From Trema orientale (lineage: Eukaryota; Streptophyta; Magnoliopsida; Rosales; Cannabaceae), in the NCBI GenBank assembly GCA_002914845.1, contig JXTC01000054.1, positions 213,466 through 277,465 on the forward strand: a stretch of 64,000 nucleotides of DNA, written 5' to 3'. Numbering within the stretch: the stretch's first letter is position 1; each line of letters begins with the position of its first letter. Positions 1 through 10,912 of this stretch are shown one piece after another. The translations under genes and the position numbers were made by a program. Under the pieces are notes generated by a model. The model had not been told where the DNA came from. It worked only from the letters and a program-made list of their open reading frames with translations, and did not search any database.

Positions 1-1329
1 AAAAGCTTTGGTTTAAGGGCTGGAACAAGAAAAATCAACTAAAAACTCAAAATCCCAATTAAGCCTCACCTTGACTAGTTTGAGCTTTTGTTGAAACTCT
101 TGCCTTCTACCTCCACCAAAATGATTCCCAAGGCTTAGAATCTGATTTTAGGACTTAAGAATACCTGAGGAGACCATTATTTAAGTGAAAACAAATAGAG
201 AATTGAAATTAAAGGAAAAGACCTAGAAAGAAAAATTAGTAGAACTACCTTGACTAGTCTTGATCTATCTTGCTTTCTAGAGCTCCAACTTTAGTTCTAT
301 CACTTGGTAACTCTTGGAAATGGATAAGGGATGTTGAGAGAAGTCTAAAACTGAGTTGGAAAGTCTCAGGTCGTGGCTGGAGAGAAAGGGGAAAGAAATG
401 ACCAGATTTGTTCAAAAATCAATACTTAATGACTAAGGAAAGGTATAACTTAAATTCTAAGGGGTATTTTGGGTATTTCACTCCTTAACTATCCATGTGG
501 CAAGCTTTAAATAACTCTTTGCTTACTTACCACGTTGCTGCCCATTCCTATACACTCAAGTGTAAACAAAAATGGTGAAACCTAGCTTAAAGGATCAAAT
601 CTAGTCATACTTTGACTTATGATCCTATATAGCCAATCTTATTGTAATACGTTAGAACTTAGCCCCATAACCAACCATTAAGCATAAAAATAAGTCACTT
701 AGACTTTAATTAATAATGCAAACATAATATCAATGCCTAATTAATAGAATGCACAAAATTAACATTACGCGATTAAGCTGAATCTAAGCTAGCTTAGTGC
801 AACTAAACACTAATTTAGTACAGTGACTGCCACCTCGTGCTTACCTGGGCCAAAAATAAAATTCTATAAATGAGTCCTAAACATTAAATTAAAGCTATTT
901 GACGTGTTAAATGTCAGTGAATTTGACTCCGAAAAGCGTGAAAAATGCATTTTACCGAAAAACTACCATTTGACCATATTATCAACAAACTTGATCTTAA
1001 TGCATGTGCATATAGTATCACTATTCATAAATGTATTCTTTGTTCCCTTCACACACCAAACTCTCTTTCTGAGCGTACTGAGCCTTTACACTGCATGGTA
1101 GCACTTTGACAAATATTAGTACAATAACACATATCAAAAATATTTAACACTTAAGAATGAGCAATTTACTATAAAGGTAATTCTAGTCTCTTGATATGTC
1201 TATCATGTAATATGAACATGTTTACTATTGGCTTATTATGCCTGTGAGAATCTTGGGCATTACAGGTACAGAAATAATACGCTCTCTCCTCTCTCTCTCT
1301 CTCTACAAAAAGAATTCCAGTGAGTACTC
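1..1329. other. Non-coding flank, no gene recognised
   Basis: AT-rich sequence with no open frame that resembles a protein family. The only structure seen is a CT microsatellite near 1283-1304. The short open frame at 904-1101 has no recognisable similarity and is probably chance. Confidence 0.5.
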
Positions 1330-1488
1330 TTGAGTGGTGGAATCTATAGTAGTTATTCTTGTAACGCCACTAACCGTGAGTTTACAAAGAGAAGTCTTTC
1401 TACAACGGACGTGAGGCACCAAGGCGATTCCTATACCGGCGGTAGGTTTGAGGATTCATCCGGCACCACCGCCAACCACGCTTCCGAC
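1330..1488. other. GC-richer segment of unknown origin, possibly coding-derived
   Basis: This block is clearly richer in G+C than its surroundings and is open on the plus strand in one frame. The translation is rich in Ser, Thr and Gly with no motif I recognise. It ends exactly where the first copy of the tandem duplication begins (about 1489). In the second copy the equivalent place is occupied by a Bet v 1-like exon, so this block is either unrelated sequence joined at a breakpoint or a fragment of another gene. No splice sites or start are convincing. Confidence 0.3.
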
Positions 1489-2132
1489 AGAATCTCAATT
1501 ATATATACTACTCAAGCAAATTTTAAGGATAGTACACATATAGTTTGTTTAAGCGTCTCTTCTTCCACTTTTCTTCCTAACCTTTTGGAGGGCCTAGTCA
1601 AAAAGACACGTCTTTCAGCCAAAAGAGGGGAAAAAAAAAGTCAAAAGGATACGTCCAATGTTGAATATTGCCTATATATACTGAGCAAAAAAAAGAATAT
1701 TGCCTATATATATACAATAACACAAAAGATAATGTTTATATTCACTACACACGTAAAAAGAACCATAATAACCATGGGAGTTTATGACCGAGCTTGGATT
1801 CTCTCTCTTAAAGGATGTCAGTAAACAAACCAAAGTGCATATAAATATGAGTGATGTGTGCATTTGCGCTTTTTTCCCCCCTTTTATTTGCGAATTCGTA
1901 TAATTATATATCCTATGCTTTGACAAAGTATGTACTACTGCTAGCATAATTGGCAATTCAACTTGTAATGTTCCATCACTTTTCCCCTTGCTGAATGGAT
2001 TGAGGGGTTTGAAAAAGAGAGTAATTTAGACTCATTTTCTTGTTTATTTCAAATTCAACCTTATTTCTGGTGGTGTTTTGTTGGTATGTGTCTGCCCTGG
2101 ATCAGAGTATATGAAGATGATGAAGAAGAACA

Positions 2133-2319
2133 AAATTTACCGGGACCAAGCTTCAAAAGCCTGAGACTTCCAGGGCTCTACCATCTCCTTGGGGATATAT
2201 TCAGCGTGGGCAAGCATTTCGGGTTTGATCTGGCTCACGATTTTATTGTCTCTGTACATTTCCCATGCTTTCTCTGCTGGGATATTCAGCACCACCTCTC
2301 CTTTCAAGCTTCTCATCAT
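2133..2319 (-). pseudogene. Bet v 1 / MLP-like protein, exon 1 remnant (copy 1)
   Basis: Minus-strand translation gives a typical start of the Bet v 1/major-latex-protein-like ligand-binding family: MRSLKGEVVLNIPAEKAWEM, then a conserved KPEMLAHAEYI stretch. Beyond this the expected glycine-rich QGDG segment can only be read by shifting frame. I infer two 2-base insertions, one just after the AEYI codons and one a few codons later. A donor-like GTAAAT follows where this family normally has its intron. In copy 1 no second exon follows; the adjacent sequence is unrelated. Intact members are about 150-160 aa with one intron, so this is a broken fragment. Confidence 0.7.
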
Positions 2320-4224
2320 TCTAACTTCATCTTAAAGGAGATTTGACATGTATTATACCAGTGTTTACGTGAGATCTTGATAAAAAGTCCATTATTAGCT
2401 ATGTTTAAAGCAATATAGATCATGAGCACGTGTAGTAAGTCTAGGTTTTGGAATTATTCAAAAATGATCAATCAAAGATGCACGACGTGTATTGGTTGAA
2501 GACAAAAGTCCACACCAACAATACAGAGTTAGCATTCTAGATATGCAAACTAGAGAGTACTTTTATGTTAAAATGTTGCATATTCCTCTTTTTGGATAGA
2601 AATCAGAAATGATGTCAGCGATTGAAGTCTTCTTTATAGATAAGTGTCTGGAATTATCCGATTAACTATTAGAAAAATGTTGAACACTACGTAATGAAGA
2701 AGAAAACCACAAGGGTCTGGTAGAGGTCTTGTCCGACATGTATGAAATATCCTTATGTGAATAACTTACATTTTGTGAAAATTTATTTAATCTGGAGAGT
2801 GCAAGAAGGTTTTCTAGTAGCGTCTGAATGAATTCAGTAGGATCTATTAACATCATGAATCCTATATGAAATACTGTCTTTCTTCAGTGGAAAAAACGAA
2901 AATACTGGACTAAAACTATCGTATTGGCTACCATTGTATTTTTACCTTAAATGGTCAGAAATTTACTCTAGAAACCATGTGGCTAGACTAGAAAATTTCT
3001 CTTTACATTCTATAAGTTGCTGGGATTGGCAGTTTTACCCTTTAAAAACTTGGATACCAGCTTGTTAAGAAGACTATGGATTAGTACATATATGTATATA
3101 TTTCTTTAATTTCAAGTCAGCAGATCATCCGTATCCATTTGGACTAAATTAATCATATGAAAATTCATACATAACCATTAATTAATGCCTTGAACACGTC
3201 CAGAAAGGATCATACAGCTCAGGACATAATGTATAGCCAAATCTTAGAAAAAGAAAAAGATGGTTAGCGGTTAAGTATATACCGTTTGACAGCTCACGAT
3301 AAAGATTTTGTTTTGCTTTCTTTTCCCTTTTTTATTTTTCAAAAGATACCACTGACAGATAATTGGGATTTAGAAGGAAATTAAGAACAGATATAGGCCA
3401 ATCATATAAGGTGGGCGAAGGATACTGTCTCAAAATTATTTCAAATTGGTATATAAATAACAATTTCTAAGCACGAATTTTTCAATCCCAGCCAGATATA
3501 CAAATAAAACGCAAAAGATACAGATCTTCTAGCATTCAATTCTCTTTCTAATTAAAAATTGGAAAAACAATAAAATATAAATTAACGTGAATGTTTATTT
3601 TATTATTTTTTAAAACTTTTTTATTAGTTTTATTAATTTGTAGGCATCGTGATCATGTTATACAAATGCTACAGACATATAACAAGCCTTTTTAAACTGC
3701 CTAGTCATGGAGTTTAATATAGCTCTCCTAACTTCATCAACCCGTTGGTTGTTTTAGATTTATCTGCTTTACCTTATTATTTGTTAGTATCTTGACGGAT
3801 ATATCTTGTCACCTTTTTTTCTCTACTCACATATAATTTGCACTCTTTTGCTATCTAGAATTTTTCTTTCTTAGGTTTTTCCAGGCATTTGTACTGAGAT
3901 ATTTTTTGGAGGGTGCTATCCAAAGAGAATAATTTTAATAATTAATTAATGGTACCCTTACATTTTTAATTAACTGACCTTTTAGAATTGCCCTTCAGGG
4001 TTCCATGTTGTTGGGTTTTCATTTAATTAAGCAGTTATGATAATTCAGTGCTTCTAGCCGGCACAAAACGTGCACAAAGTAAAAATTTGGCTGGGATGGC
4101 AATAACTTGGCAATATTCATCACAATTATTCACGTCTCCATGTAGACATTTTTATATATAATAATAATAATAATAAGTGTATACATACACAATTAATGTG
4201 GATTACTTTATTTAGAAAATATCC

Positions 4225-4233
4225 TTTATAAAC
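4225..4233 (+). promoter_or_regulatory. TATA box of secreted repeat-protein gene, copy 1
   Basis: TTTATAAAC lies about 85 bp upstream of the ATG at 4315, in a block well conserved with copy 2 (CTATATAAACC at 8818). A pyrimidine-rich stretch suitable for transcription start follows about 30 bp downstream. Confidence 0.55.
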
Positions 4234-4314
4234 CCCTTATTCTAGGCTTATACTTGCTTAACTCACTCCATCCTATAACACATAGGGTAACACTACTCTG
4301 ATCAGCAAATAACG

Positions 4315-4716
4315 ATGAATATCAATTCTAGATTTATGTTTCTTCTTTCTCTGGTTTTTGCTGCTACAACAATTTGCACCGCGCAACAGACACTAACTGG
4401 TACTCTTACATTTGACGGTGGTAGTACTCCTACTGTTGACGGTATTCTTACAGTACTTGACGGTACTCTTACAGTTGACGATGGTACTTCTATTACAATT
4501 AACGGTGGTATTCTTACAGTTAACGGTGGTACTGATCTTATAGTTGCTGGTGATCCTGCGGATGTTACTCTTACAGGTGACATTGATATTACTCGTACAG
4601 TTATCAGTGGTACTGATACTTTTACGGTTAGCGGTGGTACTCTTACAGTACTTGGCGGTGGTACTACTCTTACAGTTACCGATGGTAACCTTGCACCATT
4701 AGTTGTAGGTGTGTAA
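4315..4716 (+). CDS. Small secreted Gly/Thr-rich repeat protein, copy 1
   Basis: Intronless 133-aa frame. Residues 1-23 form a clear signal peptide: a basic start, a hydrophobic core FMFLLSLVFAATTICTA, then a small-residue cleavage site before QQ. The rest is made of about ten imperfect 7-residue units of the type GGTLTVD or GGTLTVN, encoded by a degenerate 21-bp repeat, with one longer unit around residues 75-95. There are almost no aromatic residues and no cysteine in the mature part. The alternation of Gly-Gly turns with Thr/Val/Leu strands suggests a beta-solenoid or beta-roll stack, which is inference. A conserved TATA box lies upstream. I do not recognise the family and assign no function; a cell-wall or apoplastic role would fit secretion. 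Confidence 0.6.
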   Translation: MNINSRFMFLLSLVFAATTICTAQQTLTGTLTFDGGSTPTVDGILTVLDGTLTVDDGTSITINGGILTVNGGTDLIVAGDPADVTLTGDIDITRTVISGTDTFTVSGGTLTVLGGGTTLTVTDGNLAPLVVGV

Positions 4717-5236
4717 GATATTCTTACGGGTTTCGGTGGCAGTACGTAACAGATGATCTTCAACAAAAACGCTAATAATAATAAGTGGGAGAACGTTAAT
4801 GTTCAAAAGCAAGTTTGGTTCGATCGTGGTCATGAAGTACTTCTACATGACGATCGAGCTATCTTTGTTGTCACCTCTTTTTGCTGATATCTTTAATTAC
4901 TTTGCGTCTTTCTATTATAAAAATAAATAAAAGTGTGTGCTTGTGTGTTTTGTCTCCCATTTATTGTTCTATCTGCATATGCATCATGTATGGATATAAT
5001 CCATTTCTATTTCAGAATCACGAAAATCTTCTATATATGATGCATGTTTTTAATTTGGATTTTTTTATATTATTGTAATAAATAAAGTACTATTTGTCAG
5101 TTTGTCTCAAATTCTATTGTTGATTATGAATTTTTAATTATGAAGAAGCAGTGAATTTTTTAATATGCATTTATTGCCTAATCTAGCTCCATCCAGAAAA
5201 GTGAGAAAGCGATCTTGTCTTCATATATTGCTTAAG

Positions 5237-5890
5237 TGTCACGACCCAGAATCCGGACCAATAGCAGAAGGGGAATTTCACTAAGATGGAAAATTCTTTG
5301 ATTAATTTTTAAAAAATCTTAAAAGTTTAAATTTTATAAATAGTCCATTTAAATAACATATTTAGAATTTTATCCAGTAAACTTCTCCCACAGTTCGTAT
5401 ACACCATTAAACATAGATCGAAAAGTAATTCAAAAATATAATTCAGATTAAAGTTCAAATATCATTATCATCCACAACAAATATCAAATACCAGAATGGC
5501 ATACATAAGTTCACAGTCTTAATGGAAAGTAGTAATCTTGGTTTAATGCTAATACAAAATCCAATCAATGCAAATACTACAACAATAAGCTTCTAGTATT
5601 ACTAAGATAACGAATTACAGTCAGAAATAGTCTCTTAATACTCTTGATCACCAAGGTCGTATTGAACACCACCTGAAGAAGGAAGGTAGGGGTTGAGCAT
5701 GAAATACCTAGTAGAAAAATCGTTACTTCGATGAAAAATATTTTAGTGATGGAAAGTTCTTGCATGGTAAGTTTAAATCCAATATATATATATATAATCT
5801 AAACTGGAAATCCATATATATATATATAAAGTAGTATAATCAAAACCATTTTTAGGGAGTCACACACAAAATATTTGTATTACGTTATAA
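5237..5890. mobile_element. LTR-like retrotransposon fragment beginning TGTCACGACCC
   Basis: The start TGTCACGACCC is a signature I associate with LTRs of some plant LTR retrotransposons, and the following text is of the same kind. No coding domain is seen. The first ~260 bp are shared with the second duplication unit (9562-9816); the remainder occurs only here. It contains AT microsatellites near 5790 and 5817. Confidence 0.45.
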
Positions 5891-5912
5891 TGATTGATAG
5901 ATAAACAACGAC

Positions 5913-6185
5913 TCAGTAGCTTGGCTCAAACTTATCAAACCACTTGAGGAATCCTAGGGCGGCGTCCCTCGCCTTCTCCGGCGGTGGCATCGTCGTGTTC
6001 CGTACCTCGTACTCCGCTTTCCATTCCGCAATACACTTGTCTTGCTCTTTCCCTTGGAGAGGAGTGAATGAGAAAGTGACCCTATATGGATCGTACATCT
6101 TGTGTAGGTCACCTGCAACCACTCGATAAGTCAAACCCTCTCAATTCTCTCGGTTGACTCTTTCACGTAGTTTTGTACCGCTGCA
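5913..6185 (-). pseudogene. Bet v 1 / MLP-like protein, exon 2 remnant
   Basis: Minus-strand translation gives the C-terminal half of a Bet v 1-like protein. It contains DLHKMYDPYRVTFSF, a KEQDKCIAEWKAEYE strand and the closing amphipathic helix ending ALGFLKWFDKFEPSY and a stop. Upstream residues (VQNYVKESTERIER) are present but out of frame with the C-terminal part, so there is at least one frameshift near 6135. The exon lies downstream, in transcription sense, of the exon 1 remnant at 6805-6985, consistent with one broken two-exon gene spanning 5913-6985. The family binds small hydrophobic ligands in the cytosol. Confidence 0.75.
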
Positions 6186-6804
6186 TGCAAACGAATCTCA
6201 ATTACATATACTATTCAAGCAAATTTTAAGGATAGTACATATAATTTGTTGAAGCGTCTCTTCTTCCCCTTTTCTTCCTACCCTTTCGGAGGGCCTAGTC
6301 AAAAGGACACGCCTTTCAACCAAAAGAAGAAAAAAAAAGTCAAAAGGATACGTCCAATGTTGAATATTGCCTATATATATACAATAACACAAAAGATAAT
6401 GTTTATATTCACTACACACGTAAAAAGAGCCATAATAACCATGGGAGTTTATGACCGAGCTTGGATTCTCTCTCTTAAAGGATTTCAGTCAACAAACCAA
6501 AAGTGTATATAAATATGAGTGATGTGTGCTTTTTTTCCCCCTCTTATTTGCGAATTCGTATAATTATATATGATCCTATGCTTTGACAAAGTATCTACAT
6601 ACTACTGCTAGCATAATTGGCAATTCAACTTGTAATGTTCCATCACTTTTCCCTTTGCTGAAGGGATTGAGAGGTTTGAAAAAGAGAGTAATTTAGACTC
6701 ATTTTCTTGTTTATTTCAAATTCAACCTTATTTCTGGTGGTATTTTGTTGGTATGTGTCTGCCCTGGATCAGAGTATATATGAAGATGATGAAGAAGAAC
6801 AAAA

Positions 6805-6985
6805 TTTACCGGGACCAAGCTTCAAAAGCCTGAGACTTCCAGGGCTCTACCATCTCCTTGGGGATATATTCAGCGTGGGCAAGCATTTCGGGTTTCTGGC
6901 TCACGATTTTATTGTCTCTGTACATTTCCCATGCTTTCTCTGCTGGGATATTCAGCACCACCTCTCCTTTCAAGCTTCTCATCAT
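6805..6985 (-). pseudogene. Bet v 1 / MLP-like protein, exon 1 remnant (copy 2)
   Basis: This is the same exon as at 2133-2319 with one codon (Ile before KPEM) removed by a 3-bp deletion. It carries the same two apparent frame-breaking insertions, so the inactivating changes predate the duplication. Together with the exon at 5913-6185 it forms the remains of a single minus-strand gene. Confidence 0.7.
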
Positions 6986-8817
6986 TCTAACTTCATCTTA
7001 AAGGAGATTTGACATGTATTATACCAGTGTTCTACGTGACATCTTGATAAAAAGTCCATTTTTAGCTATGTTTAAAGCAATATAGATGAGCATGTGTAGT
7101 AAATCTAGGTTTTGGAATTAGTCAAAAAAATGATCAATTAAAGATGCACGACGTGTATTGGTTGAAGACAAAAGTCCACACCAACAATACAGAGTTAGCA
7201 TTCTAGATATGCAAATTAGAGAGTACTTTTATGGTAAAATGTTGCATACTCCTCTTTTTGGATAGAAATCAGAAATGATGTCAGCGGTTGAAGTCTTCTT
7301 TATATATAAGTATCTGGAGTTATCCGATTAACTATTAGAAAAATCTTGAACACTACGTAATGAAGAAGAAAACCACAAGGGTCTGGTAGAGGTCTTGTCC
7401 GACATGTATGAAATATCCTTAATTATGTAAATAACTTACATTTTCTGAAAAATTATTTAATAGGATCTATTAACATCATGAATCCCATATGAAAATACTG
7501 TCTTTCTTCAGTGGAAAAAACAAAAATACTGGACTAAAACTATCGTATTGGCTACCATTGTACTTTTACGTTAAATGGTCAGAAATTTACTCTAGAAACC
7601 ATGTGGGTAGACTAGAAAATTTCTCTTCACATTCTATAAGTTGCTTGGGATTGGCAGTTTTACCCTTTAAAAACTTGGATACCAGCTAGCTAAGAAGACT
7701 ATGGATTACTACATATATGTATATATTTCTTTAATTTCAAGTCAGCAGATCGTCCGTATCCATTTGGACTAAATTAACCATATGAAATACCTCGAACACG
7801 TCCAAGAAGGATCAAACAGCTCAGGACATAATGTATAGCCAAATCTTAGAAAAAGAAAAAGATGGTCGGCGGTTAAGTACCGTTTGACAGCTCACGATAA
7901 AGATTTTGGTTTGCTTTCTTTTCCATTTTTTATTTTTCAAAATATACCACTGACAGATAATTGGGATTTAGAAGGAAATTGAGAACAGATATAGGCCAAT
8001 TATATATGGTGGGAAGGATACTCTCTCAAAATTATTTCAAATTAGTATATAAATAACAATTTCTAAACACGACTTTTTCAATCCTAGATATACAAATAAA
8101 ACGCAAAAGATATAGATCTTCTAGCTTCCAATTCTCTCTCATTAAAAATTGGAAAAACAATAAAATATAAATTAATCTGAATGTTTATTTTATTTTTCTA
8201 ACTTTTTTCATTATTTTGATTAATTTTGTAGGCATCGTGATCATGTTATACAAATGTTGCAGAAATCTAACTAGCATTTTTAAACTGCCTAGTCATGGAG
8301 TTTAATAGCTCTCCTAACTTCATCAACTCGTTGGTTGTTTGAGATTTATCTGCTTTACCTTATTATTTGTTAGTATGTTAACGGATATATCTTGTCACTT
8401 TTTTTTTTTCCTCTACTCATATAATTTGCACTCTTTTGCTATCTAGAATTTTTTTTTCTTTAGGTTTTTCGGGACACATTTATAATGAGATATATTCTTG
8501 GAGGGTGTTATCCAAAGAGAATAATTTTAATAATTAATTAATGGTACCCTTTCATTTTTAATTAACTGACCTTTTAGAATTTCCCTCCAGAGTTCCATGT
8601 TGTTGGGCTTTCATTTAATTAAGCAGTTATGATAATTCAGTACTTCTAGCCGGCACAAAACGTGCACAAAGTAAAGACTTGGCTGGGATGGCAATAACTT
8701 GGCAATATTCGTCACGACTGTTCACCTCTCCATATAGACATTTTTATTTATATAATAATAATAATAATAAATATATGCACACACAATTAATGTGGATTAC
8801 TTTATTTAGAAAATACC

Positions 8818-8828
8818 CTATATAAACC
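8818..8828 (+). promoter_or_regulatory. TATA box of secreted repeat-protein gene, copy 2
   Basis: CTATATAAACC is a strong plant TATA box about 90 bp upstream of the ATG at 8917, at the same relative position as in copy 1. The surrounding promoter is conserved between the two copies. Confidence 0.6.
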
Positions 8829-8916
8829 CCTTATTCTAGGCTTATACTTGCTTAACTCACTCCATCCTAACAACACATAGAGTAACACTGCTTTAATCGG
8901 CAAATAATAACTAAAG

Positions 8917-9324
8917 ATGACGAATATCAATTCTAGATTTATGTTTCTTCTTTCTCTGGTTTTTGCTGCTACAATAATTTGCACCGCGCAACAGACGCTG
9001 AGACTGACACTCTCTGGTACTCTTACATTTGATGATGGTAGTACTCCTACAGTTGCTGATCTTACAATTGACGGTGGTACTCTTACAGTTGACGGTGGTA
9101 CTTCTATTACAATTAACGGTGGTACTCTTACAGTTAACGGTGGTACTGATCTTATAGTTGCTGGTGATACTGCGGATGTTACTCTTACAGGTGACATTGG
9201 TATTGCAGATACTCGTAGAGTTGTCGCTAGTGATTTTACAGTTAGCAGTGGTACTCTTACGTTTGGCGATGATGCTCTTATAGTTGCCTGTGGTACCCTT
9301 ACAGTTGTCGATGTGACTGTGTAA
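8917..9324 (+). CDS. Small secreted Gly/Thr-rich repeat protein, copy 2
   Basis: Intronless 135-aa paralog of the protein at 4315. It starts MTNINSRFMFLL, one codon longer than copy 1, with the same signal peptide. The heptad-like array (GGTLTVDGG, GGTLTVNGG, GDTADVTLTGD) is retained. It differs by an extra RLTLS-type insertion near residue 30 and by divergent last units; all length differences are whole codons. The last third has drifted (SSGTLTFGDDALIV, then a single Cys) but stays open up to a stop at the equivalent place. Function unknown. Two paralogs keeping the frame suggests translation, but expression is unproven. Confidence 0.6.
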   Translation: MTNINSRFMFLLSLVFAATIICTAQQTLRLTLSGTLTFDDGSTPTVADLTIDGGTLTVDGGTSITINGGTLTVNGGTDLIVAGDTADVTLTGDIGIADTRRVVASDFTVSSGTLTFGDDALIVACGTLTVVDVTV

Positions 9325-9561
9325 GATATTCTTATTACGGGTTTCGGTGGCGGTACGTAACAGATGATCTTCAACAAAAACGCTAATAATAATAAGTGGG
9401 AGAACGTTAGTGTTCTTCAAGCAAGTTTGTCCCAAATTCTATTGTTAATTATGAATTTTTAATTATGACGATGCAATGAACTTTTTAATATGCATTTATT
9501 GCTTAATCTAGCTCCATCCAAAAAAGTGAGAAAGCGATCTTATCTTCATATATTACTTAAG

Positions 9562-9816
9562 TGTCACGACCCAGAGCCCGGGTCAATGGTGGAAAAGAAA
9601 TTTTACTAAAATGGAAAATTCTTTGATTTATTTTAAAAAAATCTTAAAAGTTTCAATTTTATAAACAGTTTATTTAAATAAAATATTTGAAATTTCATCC
9701 CGTGAATTTTTCTCACAGTTCGTATACACCATTAAACATAGATCGAATAGTAATTAAAAAACATAATTCAGATTAGAGTTGAAGCTTCATCATCACCCAC
9801 AACAAATATCAAATAC
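9562..9816. mobile_element. LTR-like fragment (TGTCACGACCC type), copy 2
   Basis: Same sequence as 5237-5497, truncated by the CACTA-type terminus that follows directly. Confidence 0.45.
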
Positions 9817-9990
9817 CACTACAAGAAACAGAATTTTTGCTGGCACATTTGATGAAACGCATCTGCTAAAGTAGCCATATACAGACGCTACACGATCGTG
9901 CTCCAGCATAAATCTACCTTTTTTTCAAAAAAAAAAAAAAAAGTTTCTTGAGGCTTTACAGACACTTATGGCGTCAACAAAAGATTTCAA
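9817..9990 (+). mobile_element. Left terminus of a CACTA (En/Spm) transposon
   Basis: CACTACAAGAAA at 9817 is the canonical terminal inverted repeat of plant CACTA elements. It is followed by short GACGC/GCGTC-containing subterminal motifs (acgcatctgctaa, cagacgct, tggcgtc). Comparison with copy 1 of the duplication shows the empty site: copy 1 continues CAGAATGGC where copy 2 switches to the terminus. I found no matching TTTCTTGTAGTG end downstream, so the element's extent is unknown; it may include the captured gene fragments to ~13.7 kb. Confidence 0.7.
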
Positions 9991-10539
9991 GATTTTTTTT
10001 TGGTCTCACTGTCACTTAGTCTCACTTTCATTTAGTATCTCACTCTCTTCCCTCACACTCAGACTCTCCCTCGCTTTCTCAGTGTAAGTCTCTCTCTCTC
10101 TCTCTTCCCTATTTTTATAAATTGATTTTCATTCGTTCTCATCTCTTACACAAATTTTGACTTTGCATCAAGGATACCTTTCTGAGAAGAAGCTCTATTT
10201 TTCAAGTTGTGTGATTGAGTTCCTTTAGGGTACGTATGAAATTGTTCAGTATTTCTGTATGAAATTAATTGTTTGTATTTTCTATTTCTTGGCTATAAAA
10301 TTGTTTGCATCTTTTATCTTTTGGCTCTGAAATCGTTTGCATTTTTTATTTTTTGGCTTTGAAATTATTTGGGTTTGGCTATGAATTTGTATGGGTTTTA
10401 ATTTTTTAGAATTTAATTCGTATGAATCTATAATGATTATTAAGTAATTTATGTAAATTGTTGTATATATGAGTCATATATATACACACGATATATATAT
10501 ATATATATGAACCTATAATGAGGCGGATCAGGGGCGAAC

Positions 10540-10912
10540 ACTGGTTTTGGGAGAGGTTTTTGTATAGAAGCAACTAGTTTAACATTTTCTGATGAGAAAG
10601 GAAATCTTCCCACTTATGGGACTGATAATTACTATATTTGACAATTCAATTTCCACGAGTTCAAAAAGAGCGAGGATAAACATGCCCCTGATTCGATAGA
10701 GCTATAAGAAAGAAGTAGCATTGATTATGAGAAGTGCGGTGAAAAGAGTGAGAAAGCTTCTAGGTTTGGTGAGCTGTTCACATCTTCCGAGGTTGTGATG
10801 AATGATGAGGTGCATTATATTACATTCCATGGTGGTATGGACTTGGGATAAGCCTTTAGCTTGGGCCATATGTTTACTCATTCTTATGATTTGAACAACA
10901 AGAATTAAACTA
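10540..10912 (+). pseudogene. CAF1 (CCR4-NOT deadenylase) pseudogene fragment
   Basis: In the plus frame beginning near 10540 the translation contains TFSDEKGNLPTYGTDNYYI, QFNFHEF, DSIEL, then SRFGELFTSSEVVMNDEVHY and ITFHGGMDLG. Order and content match the central RNase-D-fold region of plant CCR4-associated factor 1, normally an intronless ~270-aa 3'-5' exonuclease acting on poly(A). At least three in-frame stops interrupt it, at the W of IWQFNF, after DSIEL and after DLG. The N- and C-terminal parts are missing. Being ~700 bp inside a CACTA terminus, it may be a transposon-captured fragment; that is inference. Confidence 0.7.

Larger units (their letters stand above)
1489..5497. repeat. 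Tandem segmental duplication, copy 1
   Basis: Long stretches match 6192-9816 in order and orientation. The matched blocks include the junction sequence, the Bet v 1-like exon, the promoter and coding sequence of the secreted repeat protein, and an LTR-like tail. Copy 1 has about 290 bp (roughly 4815-5105) that are absent from copy 2, plus many small indels. The identity looks high but not perfect, so the duplication is not recent assembly redundancy. The match stops near 5497 because copy 2 is interrupted there by a CACTA-type terminus. Confidence 0.85.
6192..9816. repeat. Tandem segmental duplication, copy 2
   Basis: Collinear with 1489-5497. It lacks the ~290-bp block present in copy 1 near 4815-5105 and a ~40-bp block near 2790. 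The match ends at 9816, where CACTACAAGAAA starts, inside the LTR-like tail shared by both copies. Confidence 0.85.

Noticed and set aside
2086..2346. Plus-strand frame over the Bet v 1-like exon (and 6707-7012 in copy 2)
   Set aside because: Complement of a recognisable minus-strand exon.
4302..4766. Long minus-strand open frame rich in TVRVP repeats (and those at 8802-9435 in copy 2)
   Set aside because: These are complements of the 21-bp repeat in the plus-strand secreted protein; they have no plausible signal or start context, and the plus frame has a signal peptide and TATA box.
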